Positions 41,241-53,300 of a stretch of 64,000 bases of DNA are shown piece after piece. This stretch comes from DUQW01 sp050953805 (lineage in GTDB: Bacteria; Bacillota_I; Bacilli_A; Acholeplasmatales; Acholeplasmataceae). The notes under the pieces were generated by a model. That model ran no database searches and had not been told where the DNA came from. It saw nothing but the letters and a program-made list of their open reading frames with translations. Both the position numbers and the translations under genes were made by a program. The stretch spans positions 62,001-126,000 of the forward strand of contig JBMNNE010000002.1 in assembly GCA_050953805.1 (NCBI GenBank), in the 5' to 3' direction. Within the stretch, counting starts at the first letter, position 1, and each line of letters opens with the position of its first letter.

Positions 41241-42455
41241 TTATTTAGCCTTAAAATTATATATTGGCACGATAATCTTTTCAATTTCTACGGTTTCACT
41301 AATATTATCAATAATCATTTCTATTGGCTTATAGACAAACGGTGCTTCATCAATTGTTTCTTTTGTAACCGAAGTTGAATAAATTTCTTTCATTGAATCT
41401 TTAAATTCTTTAAGTGATATTTGTTTGAAGGCTTCGGTTCTTGACATTAATCTTCCAGCACCATGCGGTGCTGAAAAATTATACGGTTCATAAGACTTCC
41501 CAACGCCAATTATACAGCCATCTTTCATATTAATTGGAATAATCAATCTTTCGCCTTCGTAAGCCGAAATCGCGCCTTTTCTTAATATCATATCTTTCGT
41601 ATTAATATAGTTATGGATAGTTTCAAATTTAGGTAGGAAATCATAATCTAAATCTAGATACTTAAGGATAGTTTTTGCCATTGTTTGACGGTTTAAACTA
41701 GCAAATTTTTGGGTGATAACCATATCATGAATATAATCATCAAAAAGGTTCCCTTCTAGATAAGCTAAATCATCAGGCATTCCAATATCAATTTTAGTTT
41801 TAGATAGTTTTTTTAAAGCCTTATCAATTTCTTTCTTGCGACCGGTCTTGTGATATTCTTCGATAATTCGCATTCGTTCTTGATCAATATTTAAGATTTT
41901 ATTGCGGTGATATCTCACCGCTTCTTTCTGATAGTATTCGGCAACTTGAGTTCCTAAGTTTCTTGATCCTGAGTGAATTATCAAATATTTATTACCTTCA
42001 TTATCAATATCAATTTCAATAAAATGGTTACCTGAACCTAGAGAACCAATTGATCTCATTAAATAATTTTTGTTTTTTAAATTGTCGTAACACTTCATTT
42101 TTGATAAATCAATTGAATCATCTAAAACTTTATCATTAACATCAAATCCAGATGGAATATTAGCCGTAATAAAATCATCTAATTTAATTAGATTAATATC
42201 AATTTTGCCTAACTCAATAACGATTAATCCACAACCAATATCAACGCCAACTAAATTAGGAACAATTTTATCAGTAATGGTCATGGTCGTACCAATTACG
42301 CAACCAACTCCAGCGTGACAATCAGGCATAATTTTAATTTTTGAATCTTGTGTAAACTCTTGATTTACTAATCTTTCAACTTGTTCAAGAGTTACGGCAT
42401 CGACATCATCAGTAAAGATGGTCGCTTCATTAAATTTACCTTTAACTTTAATCAT
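41241..42455 (-). CDS. rtcB: RtcB-type RNA ligase
   Basis: This 404-residue RNA ligase joins 2',3'-cyclic phosphate or 3'-phosphate ends to 5'-OH ends using GTP and Mn2+. Metal and nucleotide motifs are present: MPDCHAGVGCVIGT, GVDIGCG, SLGSGNHFIEID, IHSGSRNLGTQ and SAPHGAGRLMSR, whose His is the guanylylated residue in characterised RtcB. No archease gene is nearby. It is a single gene read leftward towards the tRNA-Leu gene, with about a 90-bp gap. It may repair tRNA or rRNA cut by toxins. Confidence 0.93.
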   Translation of the reverse strand: MIKVKGKFNEATIFTDDVDAVTLEQVERLVNQEFTQDSKIKIMPDCHAGVGCVIGTTMTITDKIVPNLVGVDIGCGLIVIELGKIDINLIKLDDFITANIPSGFDVNDKVLDDSIDLSKMKCYDNLKNKNYLMRSIGSLGSGNHFIEIDIDNEGNKYLIIHSGSRNLGTQVAEYYQKEAVRYHRNKILNIDQERMRIIEEYHKTGRKKEIDKALKKLSKTKIDIGMPDDLAYLEGNLFDDYIHDMVITQKFASLNRQTMAKTILKYLDLDYDFLPKFETIHNYINTKDMILRKGAISAYEGERLIIPINMKDGCIIGVGKSYEPYNFSAPHGAGRLMSRTEAFKQISLKEFKDSMKEIYSTSVTKETIDEAPFVYKPIEMIIDNISETVEIEKIIVPIYNFKAK

Positions 42456-42654
42456 TAAAATCCCTTTCTTTATTACAATTCTTATCTCAAATATATCATA
42501 AGCCTAAACATTTTCCAAATTTCAAATTTATCTTATTAAATGATCTAAAATCCTTTTTACCAAAATTTAAGACTAATTTACAAATAATCCCTTAATTTGA
42601 GGTTTTGTTTATTCTCAAGATAAATTATGCTATTATCGTTGTATAGGTGATAAA

Positions 42655-43377
42655 ATGGCAACTAAGAAAGTTAAAAAATTCCGTCAAGAGCGGAAATTAT
42701 GGTATCGTGGTTTTAAAAATATTTTAAAAATTCGTTATAAAAAGCCTAAATTTATCTTTTTAGGTGATAAGCCAACAACTCAAAGTTTAATTCTATCAAA
42801 TCATGTTGGTACTGATGCCCCAATGTCTTTAGAAATTTATGCCGAGTTTCCAATTCGGATTTGGGGAACTCATGAAATGAATTCGGGCTTAAGAAAAATG
42901 TATCGCTATCAAACGAGAGTCTACTATCATGAGAAAAAGGGGTGGAACCTCCACCTAGCTAGACTCTTCTGTTTATTGGCTAGTCCTTTAACTAATTTAT
43001 TTTATAAGGGGTTAAAATTAATTTCTACTTATCGCGATCATCGTTTTAGACATACAATTCAAGAAAGTAAAAAAGCGATTAAAAACGGCGAAAACATCGT
43101 AGTTTTTCCAGAAATATCCGATGATGGTTATCTAGATGAATTAAAAGGTTTTTATCAAGGGTTTACTCTTCTAGCGGAAACATGTTTAAAAAAGGGAATT
43201 GATTTATCGGTTTATGTAGCGTATTTTAAAATCAAAGAGAAAGTATATCTCTTTGATAAACCAATTTTTTATAGTAAACTTAAACAGGATTTTTCTAATC
43301 GAAAAGAAATTTGTAAATACTTAGTAGAGAGATGCAATAGCTTAGGAAAAATGGATTTGTCAAATGATATCGAGTAG
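42655..43377 (+). CDS. PlsC-like acyltransferase-related protein, intact copy
   Basis: This 240-residue protein resembles 1-acyl-glycerol-3-phosphate acyltransferases: LILSNHVGTDAPMSLEIY (His near the acyl site, Asp three residues on, not the usual HX4D), FPEISDDGYLDELKGFYQGF and a conserved PIRIWGTHEMNSGL segment. The N-terminus is very basic, which suggests membrane-surface association. There is no transmembrane helix long enough to be certain. It is followed 60 bp on by a decayed duplicate. The HX3D spacing makes the enzyme assignment provisional. GGTGATAAA precedes the start. Confidence 0.7.
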   Translation: MATKKVKKFRQERKLWYRGFKNILKIRYKKPKFIFLGDKPTTQSLILSNHVGTDAPMSLEIYAEFPIRIWGTHEMNSGLRKMYRYQTRVYYHEKKGWNLHLARLFCLLASPLTNLFYKGLKLISTYRDHRFRHTIQESKKAIKNGENIVVFPEISDDGYLDELKGFYQGFTLLAETCLKKGIDLSVYVAYFKIKEKVYLFDKPIFYSKLKQDFSNRKEICKYLVERCNSLGKMDLSNDIE

Positions 43378-43438
43378 CCATATTCTCTTTTCTTAACGAT
43401 AGTGATAAAATGATAATGGAGATATAAAGAGGTGTCTA

Positions 43439-44161
43439 ATGGGTAAAAAGAAAACTAAAAAGTTTCATCAAGATCGCAAACTATGGTTTCGTGGTTTTAA
43501 AAATTTATTAAAATTAAGATATAGAAAACCTAAATTTGTCTATTTGGGTGAAAAGCCAACGACTAAAAATTTAATTTTATCTAATCATATTGGAGCTAGA
43601 GCCCCATTAACATTAGAGGTATATGCCGATTTTCCCATTAGGTTTTGAGGAACTTATGAAATGAATTCTGGACTTAAATTGGCTTATCGTTATTTAACTC
43701 AAACTTATTATCATCAAAAAAAGGGGTGGAATATCCATCTCGCCAGATTATTTTGTCTTATTGCTGCGCCACTAACTAATTTATTTTATAAAGGTTTAAA
43801 TTTAATTTCTTCATATGAAGATTACCGGTTAAAACATACCATCAATGAAAGTATTGAAGTCATTAATAATGGCGGTAATGTTGTTATATTTCCTGAAAAT
43901 TCTAGTGAGGGTTACTTTGAGGAATTAAAAGAGTTTTATGCTGGTTTTGCCTTACTAGCTGAAAGATTATATAGACGTGGTTATGATATTCCGATTTATG
44001 CTTGTTACTTAAGAGCTAAGGAAAATGTTTATTTATTTGATAAACCGTTACTTTATAGCGAACTTAAAGATATTTCAAAGACTAAAGAAGCCATGGCTGA
44101 ATATTTACTAAATAAAGTTAATGCTTTAGGTAAAATGGATTTAAGTGAAATTATCGATTGA
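43439..44161 (+). pseudogene. Second PlsC-like copy interrupted by in-frame TGA
   Basis: This is a tandem duplicate of the preceding gene, about 241 codons long. It is continuous except that the Trp codon of PIRIWGTHEMNSG is TGA (43646-43648) where the first copy has TGG. It also has Arg instead of the Asp in the SNHVGTD motif (SNHIGAR). The rest is open with conservative changes to codon 44159. TGA is a genuine stop elsewhere in the window, so the copy probably makes a 69-residue fragment. Internal reinitiation at ATG 43661 or recoding as Trp are alternatives. A good AGAGGTG site precedes the first ATG. Confidence 0.82.
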
Positions 44162-44176
44162 TAATTTAACATAATA

Positions 44177-44215
44177 AAAAAGAAAACACCTCCGTATATT
44201 TCGTTATATACGAAG
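44177..44215 (-). terminator. Terminator of the giant lipoprotein gene
   Basis: On the minus strand AACACCTTCGTATAT pairs with ATATACGGAGGTGTT and is followed by a TTTTCTTTTTT tail, 100 bp past the lipoprotein stop. Confidence 0.75.
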
Positions 44216-44237
44216 GTGTTAGTAATTAATTTAACTT

Positions 44238-44270
44238 TTAACGGGTAAATTTATAAACCCGTTTTTTTAT
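44238..44270 (+). terminator. Terminator downstream of the acyltransferase-like pair
   Basis: AACGGGT pairs with ACCCGTT around an AT-rich loop of about 12 nt, followed by T7 on the plus strand. Confidence 0.7.
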
Positions 44271-44315
44271 TAAATTAAGAGCTTTACCTTGTAAGTAAAG
44301 TTTCACTTTTGAGTA

Positions 44316-47300
44316 TTATTTAAATTCTGGATAATGTTTTAAGATGTAATCTATTTGTGAGAAATCCCAAATGGTATGATTCCATACATCATCAATTTCA
44401 ACTATTATTTCATTGATCGAATCTTTATAGATTAATCCTTCATATTGTACATTATTTGTTGTTCTTATTGCATAGTTGTTAGTTAATACACCACCTGAAT
44501 GCTTCACAAATGGTTGACTAAATCCTTGTCCAACACTAAATGAATTTTCGATGCGACCAGCATTGTCTCCAACAAAACCTGCTGAATAAGAGAAATTGCT
44601 ATTATCTACATTAGAAGTCACAATTGAATAACTGTTTTTAATTCTACCTTGTGGACTATTATATCCGGCAAAGCCCGCAGTATAAAGATGATTACTAGTA
44701 GAGGTTGGTGTAATATTTACTAATCCTTCTACATAGCTATTTTCAATAGTTCCATTATTTTCTCCTGCAATTCCACCGGCTAAAATTTTATGTGCATTGA
44801 CTTCTATTGATGCATTAACTTGAACTTTTTCAATGAATCCTTCATTATATCCCACTAATCCTCCTATGAAGTGTGATATATATTGAAGATTATCCTTAGC
44901 AGAAGAATTGATGGTTACTAATGCATTGATATTTCTAATTTCCGCCTTTTGATAATTATAAGCCGCAACTCCTCCAATACGCGAATAATCGATAGATTGA
45001 TTAAAGATACCGATGTCAACGCTACTATTTTCGATTAAACGACCATTATAAGTCGCAATTCCACCGATATATATGTGGCTATCAGTTGTTACCGCAATGC
45101 TTCCGCTAACACTAACATTAGTAATAAATCCATTATTACTATGCGTTAGGCCGGCAACACCGCTTAAATTTGGTTTTTCCATTGAAATGAATAGATTATC
45201 AATATGTAAGTTATCAATAACTCCGTGTACTTGAGTAAATAATGCGTATGTCGTAACTTCGGTGGTGCTGTGATCTATCATTTTAATGTTTTTGGATTTA
45301 TAACCGTTACCCAATAAAACTCCATAAAATTGGATTGGTGTCCAAGTTATTCCTTCAAAATCAAGATCATTCTTTAAATTCAATACTTGGTTTGAATTAG
45401 CGAATGAAATTAAATCGTCAACAGTTTCAATATCTACAGGGTCGATACTATAAACTAAAAACATATCAAAACTATAAGAAATATTGATTGGGTAAATAAT
45501 ATCATCAATCTTAATTTCGATTGCAGTAATATTAAAATCTGTCGTTCCACCATAGGTGCTTGTTAAGTTAACTCTTATCGTGTACGGATTAACTACTGTA
45601 ATATTTCCTTGTTCAATTTTTCCACCACGATTGGTTGTAATACTAACTAAACTTGAAGCAATTGGTTTATTAAATTTAACATCATATGAATCAGTATATG
45701 TTCCATAATAACGACCGTTCTTTTGACCAGCACTTAATATTTCAATTTTAGGAAGTACAAATATCTCAATTATGTTATTATCGCTTACTTCTAAAGTAAT
45801 ATCACGATCTTTTAATACCACTCCTTGAATTGTATAAGTTACGGTTTCATATTCGCCAAAGACACTCTTCTTGAAGCGTAAGTTAGTTGTGGTGCTTGAT
45901 GATTCTAATCTAATTTCAGTACCATCAACAATAATACTTTTCATTTGAACATTATCTGGATTTGTAATACCAACACTAAACAGAATAACATCTCCATTAA
46001 GTATTTGTGTATTTAAGACTTCAATTGTATTTATTGAAATATCTAAAGGTCTAGTCTTGATAAGAGCATTTGGTTTATAAGTAGTCATAATTTCTGGAAC
46101 TTCGGTGTAAGTAACTATATTACCATCTAGATAGAAATGTACCTCTCCAGAATATGCATCTTGATATGCTTGTAGAGTTAGACCAATATAATCTCCTACT
46201 TCAAATGTAATTAAGTTATTTGATATATGTATCCAAGCATCTCCAGTTTCATCTTTAATTAAGATATCTGAATACGCGAAATACCTTCTAATTGCAGCTA
46301 CTTCTATAATAACAAACGCTTTATTTACCCTAAGGGCTCTGAAATCAGCCAGACTTGAATAATGTCTAATCGCTAACACATAATCTTGAACACCTTTACC
46401 ATCATTTAGATCATATTGATAAGTTACTACAATTTTATATTCAGTATTTGATGATAATTCGGTAAACTCTCTAGCTTCTAGATCTTCTAATGATTGAACT
46501 AGTGTATCACCTTGATATAATTCAATAGCAGCAATTGAACCCACTTCGTGAACATCAGTAATATCAATCTCAAAGGTAATTGAGTTGACAGTTGATTGAA
46601 GATTAACTATCTCAACAGTTGGAGTATCTTTAGCCAATGTCTTAATATTAATGTTGTCAATCGGAACTGATGAAGTTGGAATTTCAATAATATCATCTTC
46701 GCTTAAATAACCCATTGGATCTTGTTCGTGGATTAATTGATAATAAATAGCTTTCATACCAATTGGGACATAAATCTTAAATGCTTCTGAATTCCATGTT
46801 GTTCCAAATGGACTAAATCCAAATAGTGGTGGAGTATTTGATAAGAAATAAACTTCAGTTAAGTTAGGAACTCCGTACTGATTGTCTCCAAAGGCTTGTT
46901 GGCCAATAAATTCGACATTCTCACCAATAATAACTTTTCTCATTGTATTATTGTTAATAAATGCATATTTCATAATACCTTTTTCGTTGATATAAACGAC
47001 TTCTTGCGTACCATCATATCGGTCAACTAAGCCTTCTTCGTTGATAACAAGTCCAGCGGTTGACTCTTGACTCTTACCTGAAAGTACGAAAGTTCTTTCG
47101 CCAACGCCATCGCTTAAATCATAAGTATAAGTTACAACAATCTCATACTCATTATTTGATAATAATCCGGTAAATGTTCTAGCAGTTAAATCTTCTAGTG
47201 ATTGTACCATTTCGCCGTCTTTATGTAATTCAATAGCGGTAATGGCTCCGACTTCATGAACATCAGTTACCATAATATCAAAGGTAATTGATCCGGTAGT

Positions 47301-50300
47301 TGCCGAAACATTAACTAATTCAAGAGTTGGAGTGTCTTTACTTCTTGTTCTGATACTTGCTTTTGGTTTAGAAGTAGTAAACATTTCTTGTTCTCCTACT
47401 TCAGTTAAATTGTCATAAGTATAAATATGTCCTTCTCCTGTATATAAACTTTGATATGCATAAAGTGTCATTCCGAGATAATCACCGACTTGATATGTCA
47501 CTGATTCACTTAAAACATCGATTACAAATGTACCAGTTTCATCTTCTAGTGTTAATCTTGAAATTGCCCAATATTCATAAATATTAATAAGTTTTAAAAT
47601 AGTATAACCTTGATTGACACGATATGCTCTAAAATCAGCTAAACTTGGATAACGTCTAGTAGTTACTAAACAATCTTGTTCGCCAACACCATCATTTAAA
47701 TCATAAGTATAAGTTACAACAATCTCATATTCATTATTTGATAATAAACCGGTAAATGTTCCAGCAGTTAAATCTTCTAGTGATTGGATTGCTACTCCAT
47801 CTTTATAGAGTTCAATCGCGGTAATGGCTCCGACTTCATCCGGATCGGTGATATTAATATCAAAGGTAACTGAGTTAATAGTTGCTTCAACATTAACTAT
47901 CTCAACAACAGGTGTCGCCTTAACTTGTGTGCTAATGTAAGCATTTGGTTTATGGATAGTCATGATTTTTGGCACTTCTGTTAAAAGAACCGGATCATCC
48001 ATATAAGTTACATATATTTCTCCATCATAAGAACTTTGATATGAGCATAAATAAATTCCGACATAATCACCAACTTCATAGGTAACTTTGTCATTATTAG
48101 GATAAACCCAAATAGTACCAGTTTCATCTTGCAACAAGACTTCTGAATATGAATAACGTTGAGTTAATTCAACCACTTCTAAAATTGTATAGGCACTTTC
48201 TACAACAGAAGATTTAAGATCAGCCAAACTTGGATAATATCTAGTAACTACTAAACAATCTTGTTCACCGACACCATCATTTAAATCATAAGTGTAAGTT
48301 ATGACAACCTCATATTCATTATTTGATAATAATCCGGTAAATGTTCTAGCAGTTAAATCTTCTAATGTTTGAACTACTACTCCGTCTTTATAGAGTTCAA
48401 TGACGGTAATTGCTCCGACTTCGTCTGGATCAGTGATATTAATACCAAAAGTAATTGAGTCGATGGTTGATAAAACATTAATTATTTCAATAACTGGGGT
48501 TGTTTTAGATTGTGTTCTTAATTGATGTTCTCTAACTACAACTTTCTCACCAAAACCGTCATTTAAATCATAAGTGTAAGTTGCAACAATCTCATATTCA
48601 GTGTTTGATAATAAATCAGTAAATTCTTTAACATTAAAGTCTGTTAGTGATTGTACCTTTTCACCATCTTTAAATAATTCAATTGCGGTAATTGCTCCAA
48701 CTTCATCTGTATCAGTAATATTGATACCAAAGGTGATTGAGTCAGTAGTTGATAAAACATTAACTATCTCAAAAACTGGAGTTGCTTTACTTTGAGTCGT
48801 TACATATTGGTAGCCGGATACAGCTTGTTCGCCAAAACCGGTATTTAAATCATATGTATAAACTACTTCAATTTTATACACATTACTTGATAATAAACCA
48901 GTAAATTCTCTAGCAGTTAAGTCTTCCAGTGATTGTACCTTTTCATCATAATGATAGAGTTCAATCGCAGTAATTGCTCCAACTTCATCTGTATCAGTGA
49001 TATTGATACTAAAGGTTACTGAGTCAGTAGTTGCTTCAACATTAACTATCCTAACATCTGGAGTCGCTTTAGTTTGAGTTATTACATAACCGTAGTTAAC
49101 TATAGTTCGTTCTCCGACACCATCATTTAAATCATATGTATAAACCAATTTAATTTTATATACATTATTTGATAATAAGCCAGTAAATTCTCTAACGTTT
49201 AAATCTTCTAATGTTTGAACTACTAATCCGTCTCTAAGTAATTGAATTGTGGTAATAGCTCCAACTTCATCTGTATCAGTAATATTGATACCAAAGGTGA
49301 CTGAGTCAGTAGTTGTTTCAATATTAATTATCCTAACGTCTGGAGTCGCATTAGTTAATGTTCTTATAAAGTTGTTTCTAACTACAATTTTTTCTCCGGT
49401 ACCATCATTTAAATCATAAGTGTAAGTTACAACAATCTCATATTCATTATTTGATAATAATCCAGTAAATGTTCTAGCAGTTAAATCTATTAGTGATTGT
49501 ACTAATTCGTCATCTTTATAGAGTTCAATAGCGGTAATTGCTCCGACAGCATCAACATCAGTAATATTAATACCGAGAGTAACTGAGTTAGTTGTTGATA
49601 AGACATCAACTATCTCAATAAATGGGATTGTCTTAGATTGTGTTCTTAATTCATATTCTCTAACTATAACTTGCTCACCAACACCATCATCTAAATTATA
49701 TGTGTAGACTACTTTAATTGAGTATATGTTATCTGATAATAATCCAGTAAATGTTTTAGCGGTTAAGTCTTCTAGTGATTGTACCTTTTCACCATCTTTA
49801 TAGAGTTCAATCGCGGTAAGTGCTCCAACTTCATCCGTATCAATAATATTGATATCAAATGTGACTGAGTCAGTAGTTGCTTCAATATTAGTTACCCAAG
49901 CAAGCGGAGTCACTTTACTTTGAGTCATTGCATAACCGTAGTTAACTATAGTTCGTTCTCCAACACCATCATTTAAATCGTAAGTATAAGTTACAGCAAT
50001 ACCATATTCATTATTTGATAATAAACCAGTAAATTCTTTAACGTTAAAATCTTCTAATGTTTGAACTACTAATTCGCCTCTAAGTAATTGAATTGTGGTA
50101 ATTGCTCCGACTTCATCAACATCAGTGATATTAATACCAAAGGTGATTGAGTCAGTAGTTGCTTCAATATTAACTATCCTAACATCTGGAGTCGCTTTAG
50201 TAAATGTTCTTATAGAGTAGTTTCTAACTACAATTTTTTCTCCGGTACCATCATTTAAATCATAAGTGTAAGTTACAACAATCTCATATTTATTATTTGA

Positions 50301-53300
50301 TAATAATCCAGTAAATGTTCTAGCGGTTAAATCTTCTAGTGATTGTACCTTTTCGCCGTCTTTATGTAATTCAATTGCGGTAATTGCTCCGACTCCGTCT
50401 GGATCAGTGATATTAATACCAAAAGTAATTGAGTCGGTAGTTGATAAAACATTAACTATTTCAATAACTGGGGTTGTTTTAGATTGTGTTCTTAATTGAT
50501 GTTCTCTAACTATAACGTGCTCACCAACACCATCATCTAAATTATATGTGTAGACTACTTTAATTAAGTATATGTTATCTGATAATAATCCAGTAAATGT
50601 TTTAGCGGTTAAGTCTTCTAGTGATTGTACTTTTTCGCCGTCTTTATAGAGTTCAACTGCGGTAATTGCTCCGACTTCATCTGTATCAGTGATATTGATA
50701 CCAAAGGTGACTGAGTCAGTAGTTATTTCAACATTACATATCTCAACAACTGGAATCTCTTTAGTTTGAGTTCTAAAATAAATATTTGGTTTATGAATGG
50801 TTTTTATTTCTGGGACATCGGTTAAAAGAACCGGAGCATCCTGAAGATAAATATATATTTCACCATCATAAGCGTTTTGGTATGAGTTTAAAGTTATTCC
50901 GACATAATCTCCAACTTCATAGGTAACTTTATCATTATCAAGATGAGCCACAATAGTTCCGGTTTCATCTCCTAATGTGACATCAGATACTGAAAAATAT
51001 TGTTGGATTTCAACAACTTGTAAAATTGTATATGTCAAAATTAAATTTAATGCTTTAAAATCAGCCAAACTTGGATAATTTCTAGTAGTTACTAAACAAT
51101 CTTGTTCGCCAACACCATCATTTAAATCATAAGTATAAGTTACAATAATCTCATATTCATTATTTGATAATAATCCAGTAAATTCTCTAGCAGTTAAGTC
51201 TTCTAGTGATTGTACCTTTTCACCATCTTTAAATAATTCAATTGCCGTAATTACTCCGACTCCGTCTGGATCAGTGATATAAATATCAAAGGTAACTGAG
51301 TTAGTTGTTGCCTTAACATTATCTATCTCAATAACTGGGGTCGTATTAAATTGCGTGCTGATATAAGCACTTGGCTTATGGGTCGTCATGATTTTTGGTA
51401 CTTCTGTTAAAAGAACTGGACTGTCTAAAGAAGATACATATATTTCTCCATCATAAGAACTTTGATATGACCATAAATAAATTCCGACATAATCACCAAC
51501 TTCATATGTAACTGTGTCATTATTAGGATAAACCCAAATAGTACCAGTTTCATCTTGCAACAAGACTTCTGAATATGAATAACGTTGAGTTAATTCAACC
51601 ACTTCTAAAATTGTATAAGCTCTTTCTACAACAGAAGATTGAATATCGGCCAAACTTGGATAATGTCTAGTAACTAATAAATAGTCTTGTTCACCAAAAC
51701 CATCATTTAAATCATAAGTGTAAGTTACAACAAGTTCATATTCAGTATTTGATAATAGTTCAGTAAACTCTTTAACATTAAAGTCTGTTAGTACTTGTAC
51801 TATTTCAGTGTCTTTAAATAATTCAATTGCGGTAATAGCGCCAACTTCGTCTGGATCAGTAATGTCAATATCAAAAGTAATTGAATCAGTAGTTGCTAAA
51901 ACATCAACTAACTCAACCACTGGGGTTGTTTTAGCTTGAGTTCTAACATTGGCTTTTAGTTCATGGATAGTCATGATTTCTGGTATTTCTGTTAAACCAC
52001 CTGCAACAGCATAAGTATTTAAGTGTAAATAGTTAGTTTCTGCTTCCATCCAACTACCTAAAACTATTTCGATGTAGTCTCCTACTTCAAATGTAATTAA
52101 GCTATTGCTAATTTCAAACCATAAATCACCCGTCTCATCTTTGACTAAAATATCTGAAGTTTCAGCTTTTTTATTGATTTTAACAACTTGGATAAATGTT
52201 ATTGCTTGATTTACTTTAAGTGATCTAAAATCAGCTAAACTTGGATAATGTCTATCAATAATTGCATATGTGCGAACGCCCACACCATCTGCTAAATCAT
52301 ATTTATAAGTTACGGCAATTTCATATTCGTTATTCGATAATAATCCCGTAAATTCTCTATCGGTTAAATCTTCTAATGTTTGAATTACGACTCCGTCTTT
52401 ACGTAATTCAATCGCACTAATGGCTCCAACTTCGTCCGGATCAATAATATCAATCTCAAATGAAATTGATTCAGTAGTCACTTCAACATCAACTATCTCA
52501 ACAACTGGAGTCGCTTTAGCTAATGTTCTAACGCGAACTTTTCGTTCATTACTCATTTCATATTCATGACTTCCTTCACCATCATTTAAGTCATATGTGC
52601 CAGTTAAGACAATCTCATATTCGTTATTTGCTAATAATCCAATAAATTCTTTATTAGTTAAATCGGTTAGTGATTGTACTACCTCGCCATCTTTATAAAG
52701 TTTAATAGCTGTGATTGTTCCGGTTTCATCAACATCGGTAATATCAATATCAAAAGTAATTGAGTCTGTAGTAAATGAGACATCAACTATCTTAAAGTAC
52801 GGCATCACTTTAGGTTTTGTTGTCGCATTAGCTTTCAGTTCATAGGTTGTCATGATATTTGGTACTTCTGTACAAATTCTTATGTTCCTATAATACAATT
52901 GTACATATCCAGTATCTGGTTCTGCACCTCCCCATAGAGTTATGACAACATAATCTCCTTCTTCAAATGTAACTGAATTGTTTGGTACATTAATCCATAA
53001 ATATCCGGTTTCATCTTTAATTAAAACATCAGAATCATAAGAATTCTTATTAATTTTAGCAACCTGAATAATTGTCTCGGCAGAATAATAATTATGTGCT
53101 TTAAAATCAGCCAAACTTGGATAATGTCTATCAATAATTGCATATGTGCGAACGCCCATACCATCTGCTAAATCATATTTATAAGTTACGACAACTTTAT
53201 ACTCATTATTCGATAATAATCCGGTAAATTTTCTAGCAGTTAAGTCTGCCAGTGATTGTACCATCTCATCACCTTGATATAATTCAATCGCGCTAATGGC

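Noticed and set aside
43646..43648. The genome might read TGA as Trp, as mycoplasmas do
   Set aside because: rimM, psuK and the HigB-like toxin end in TGA at overlaps with the next start and at normal family lengths; Trp elsewhere is TGG.
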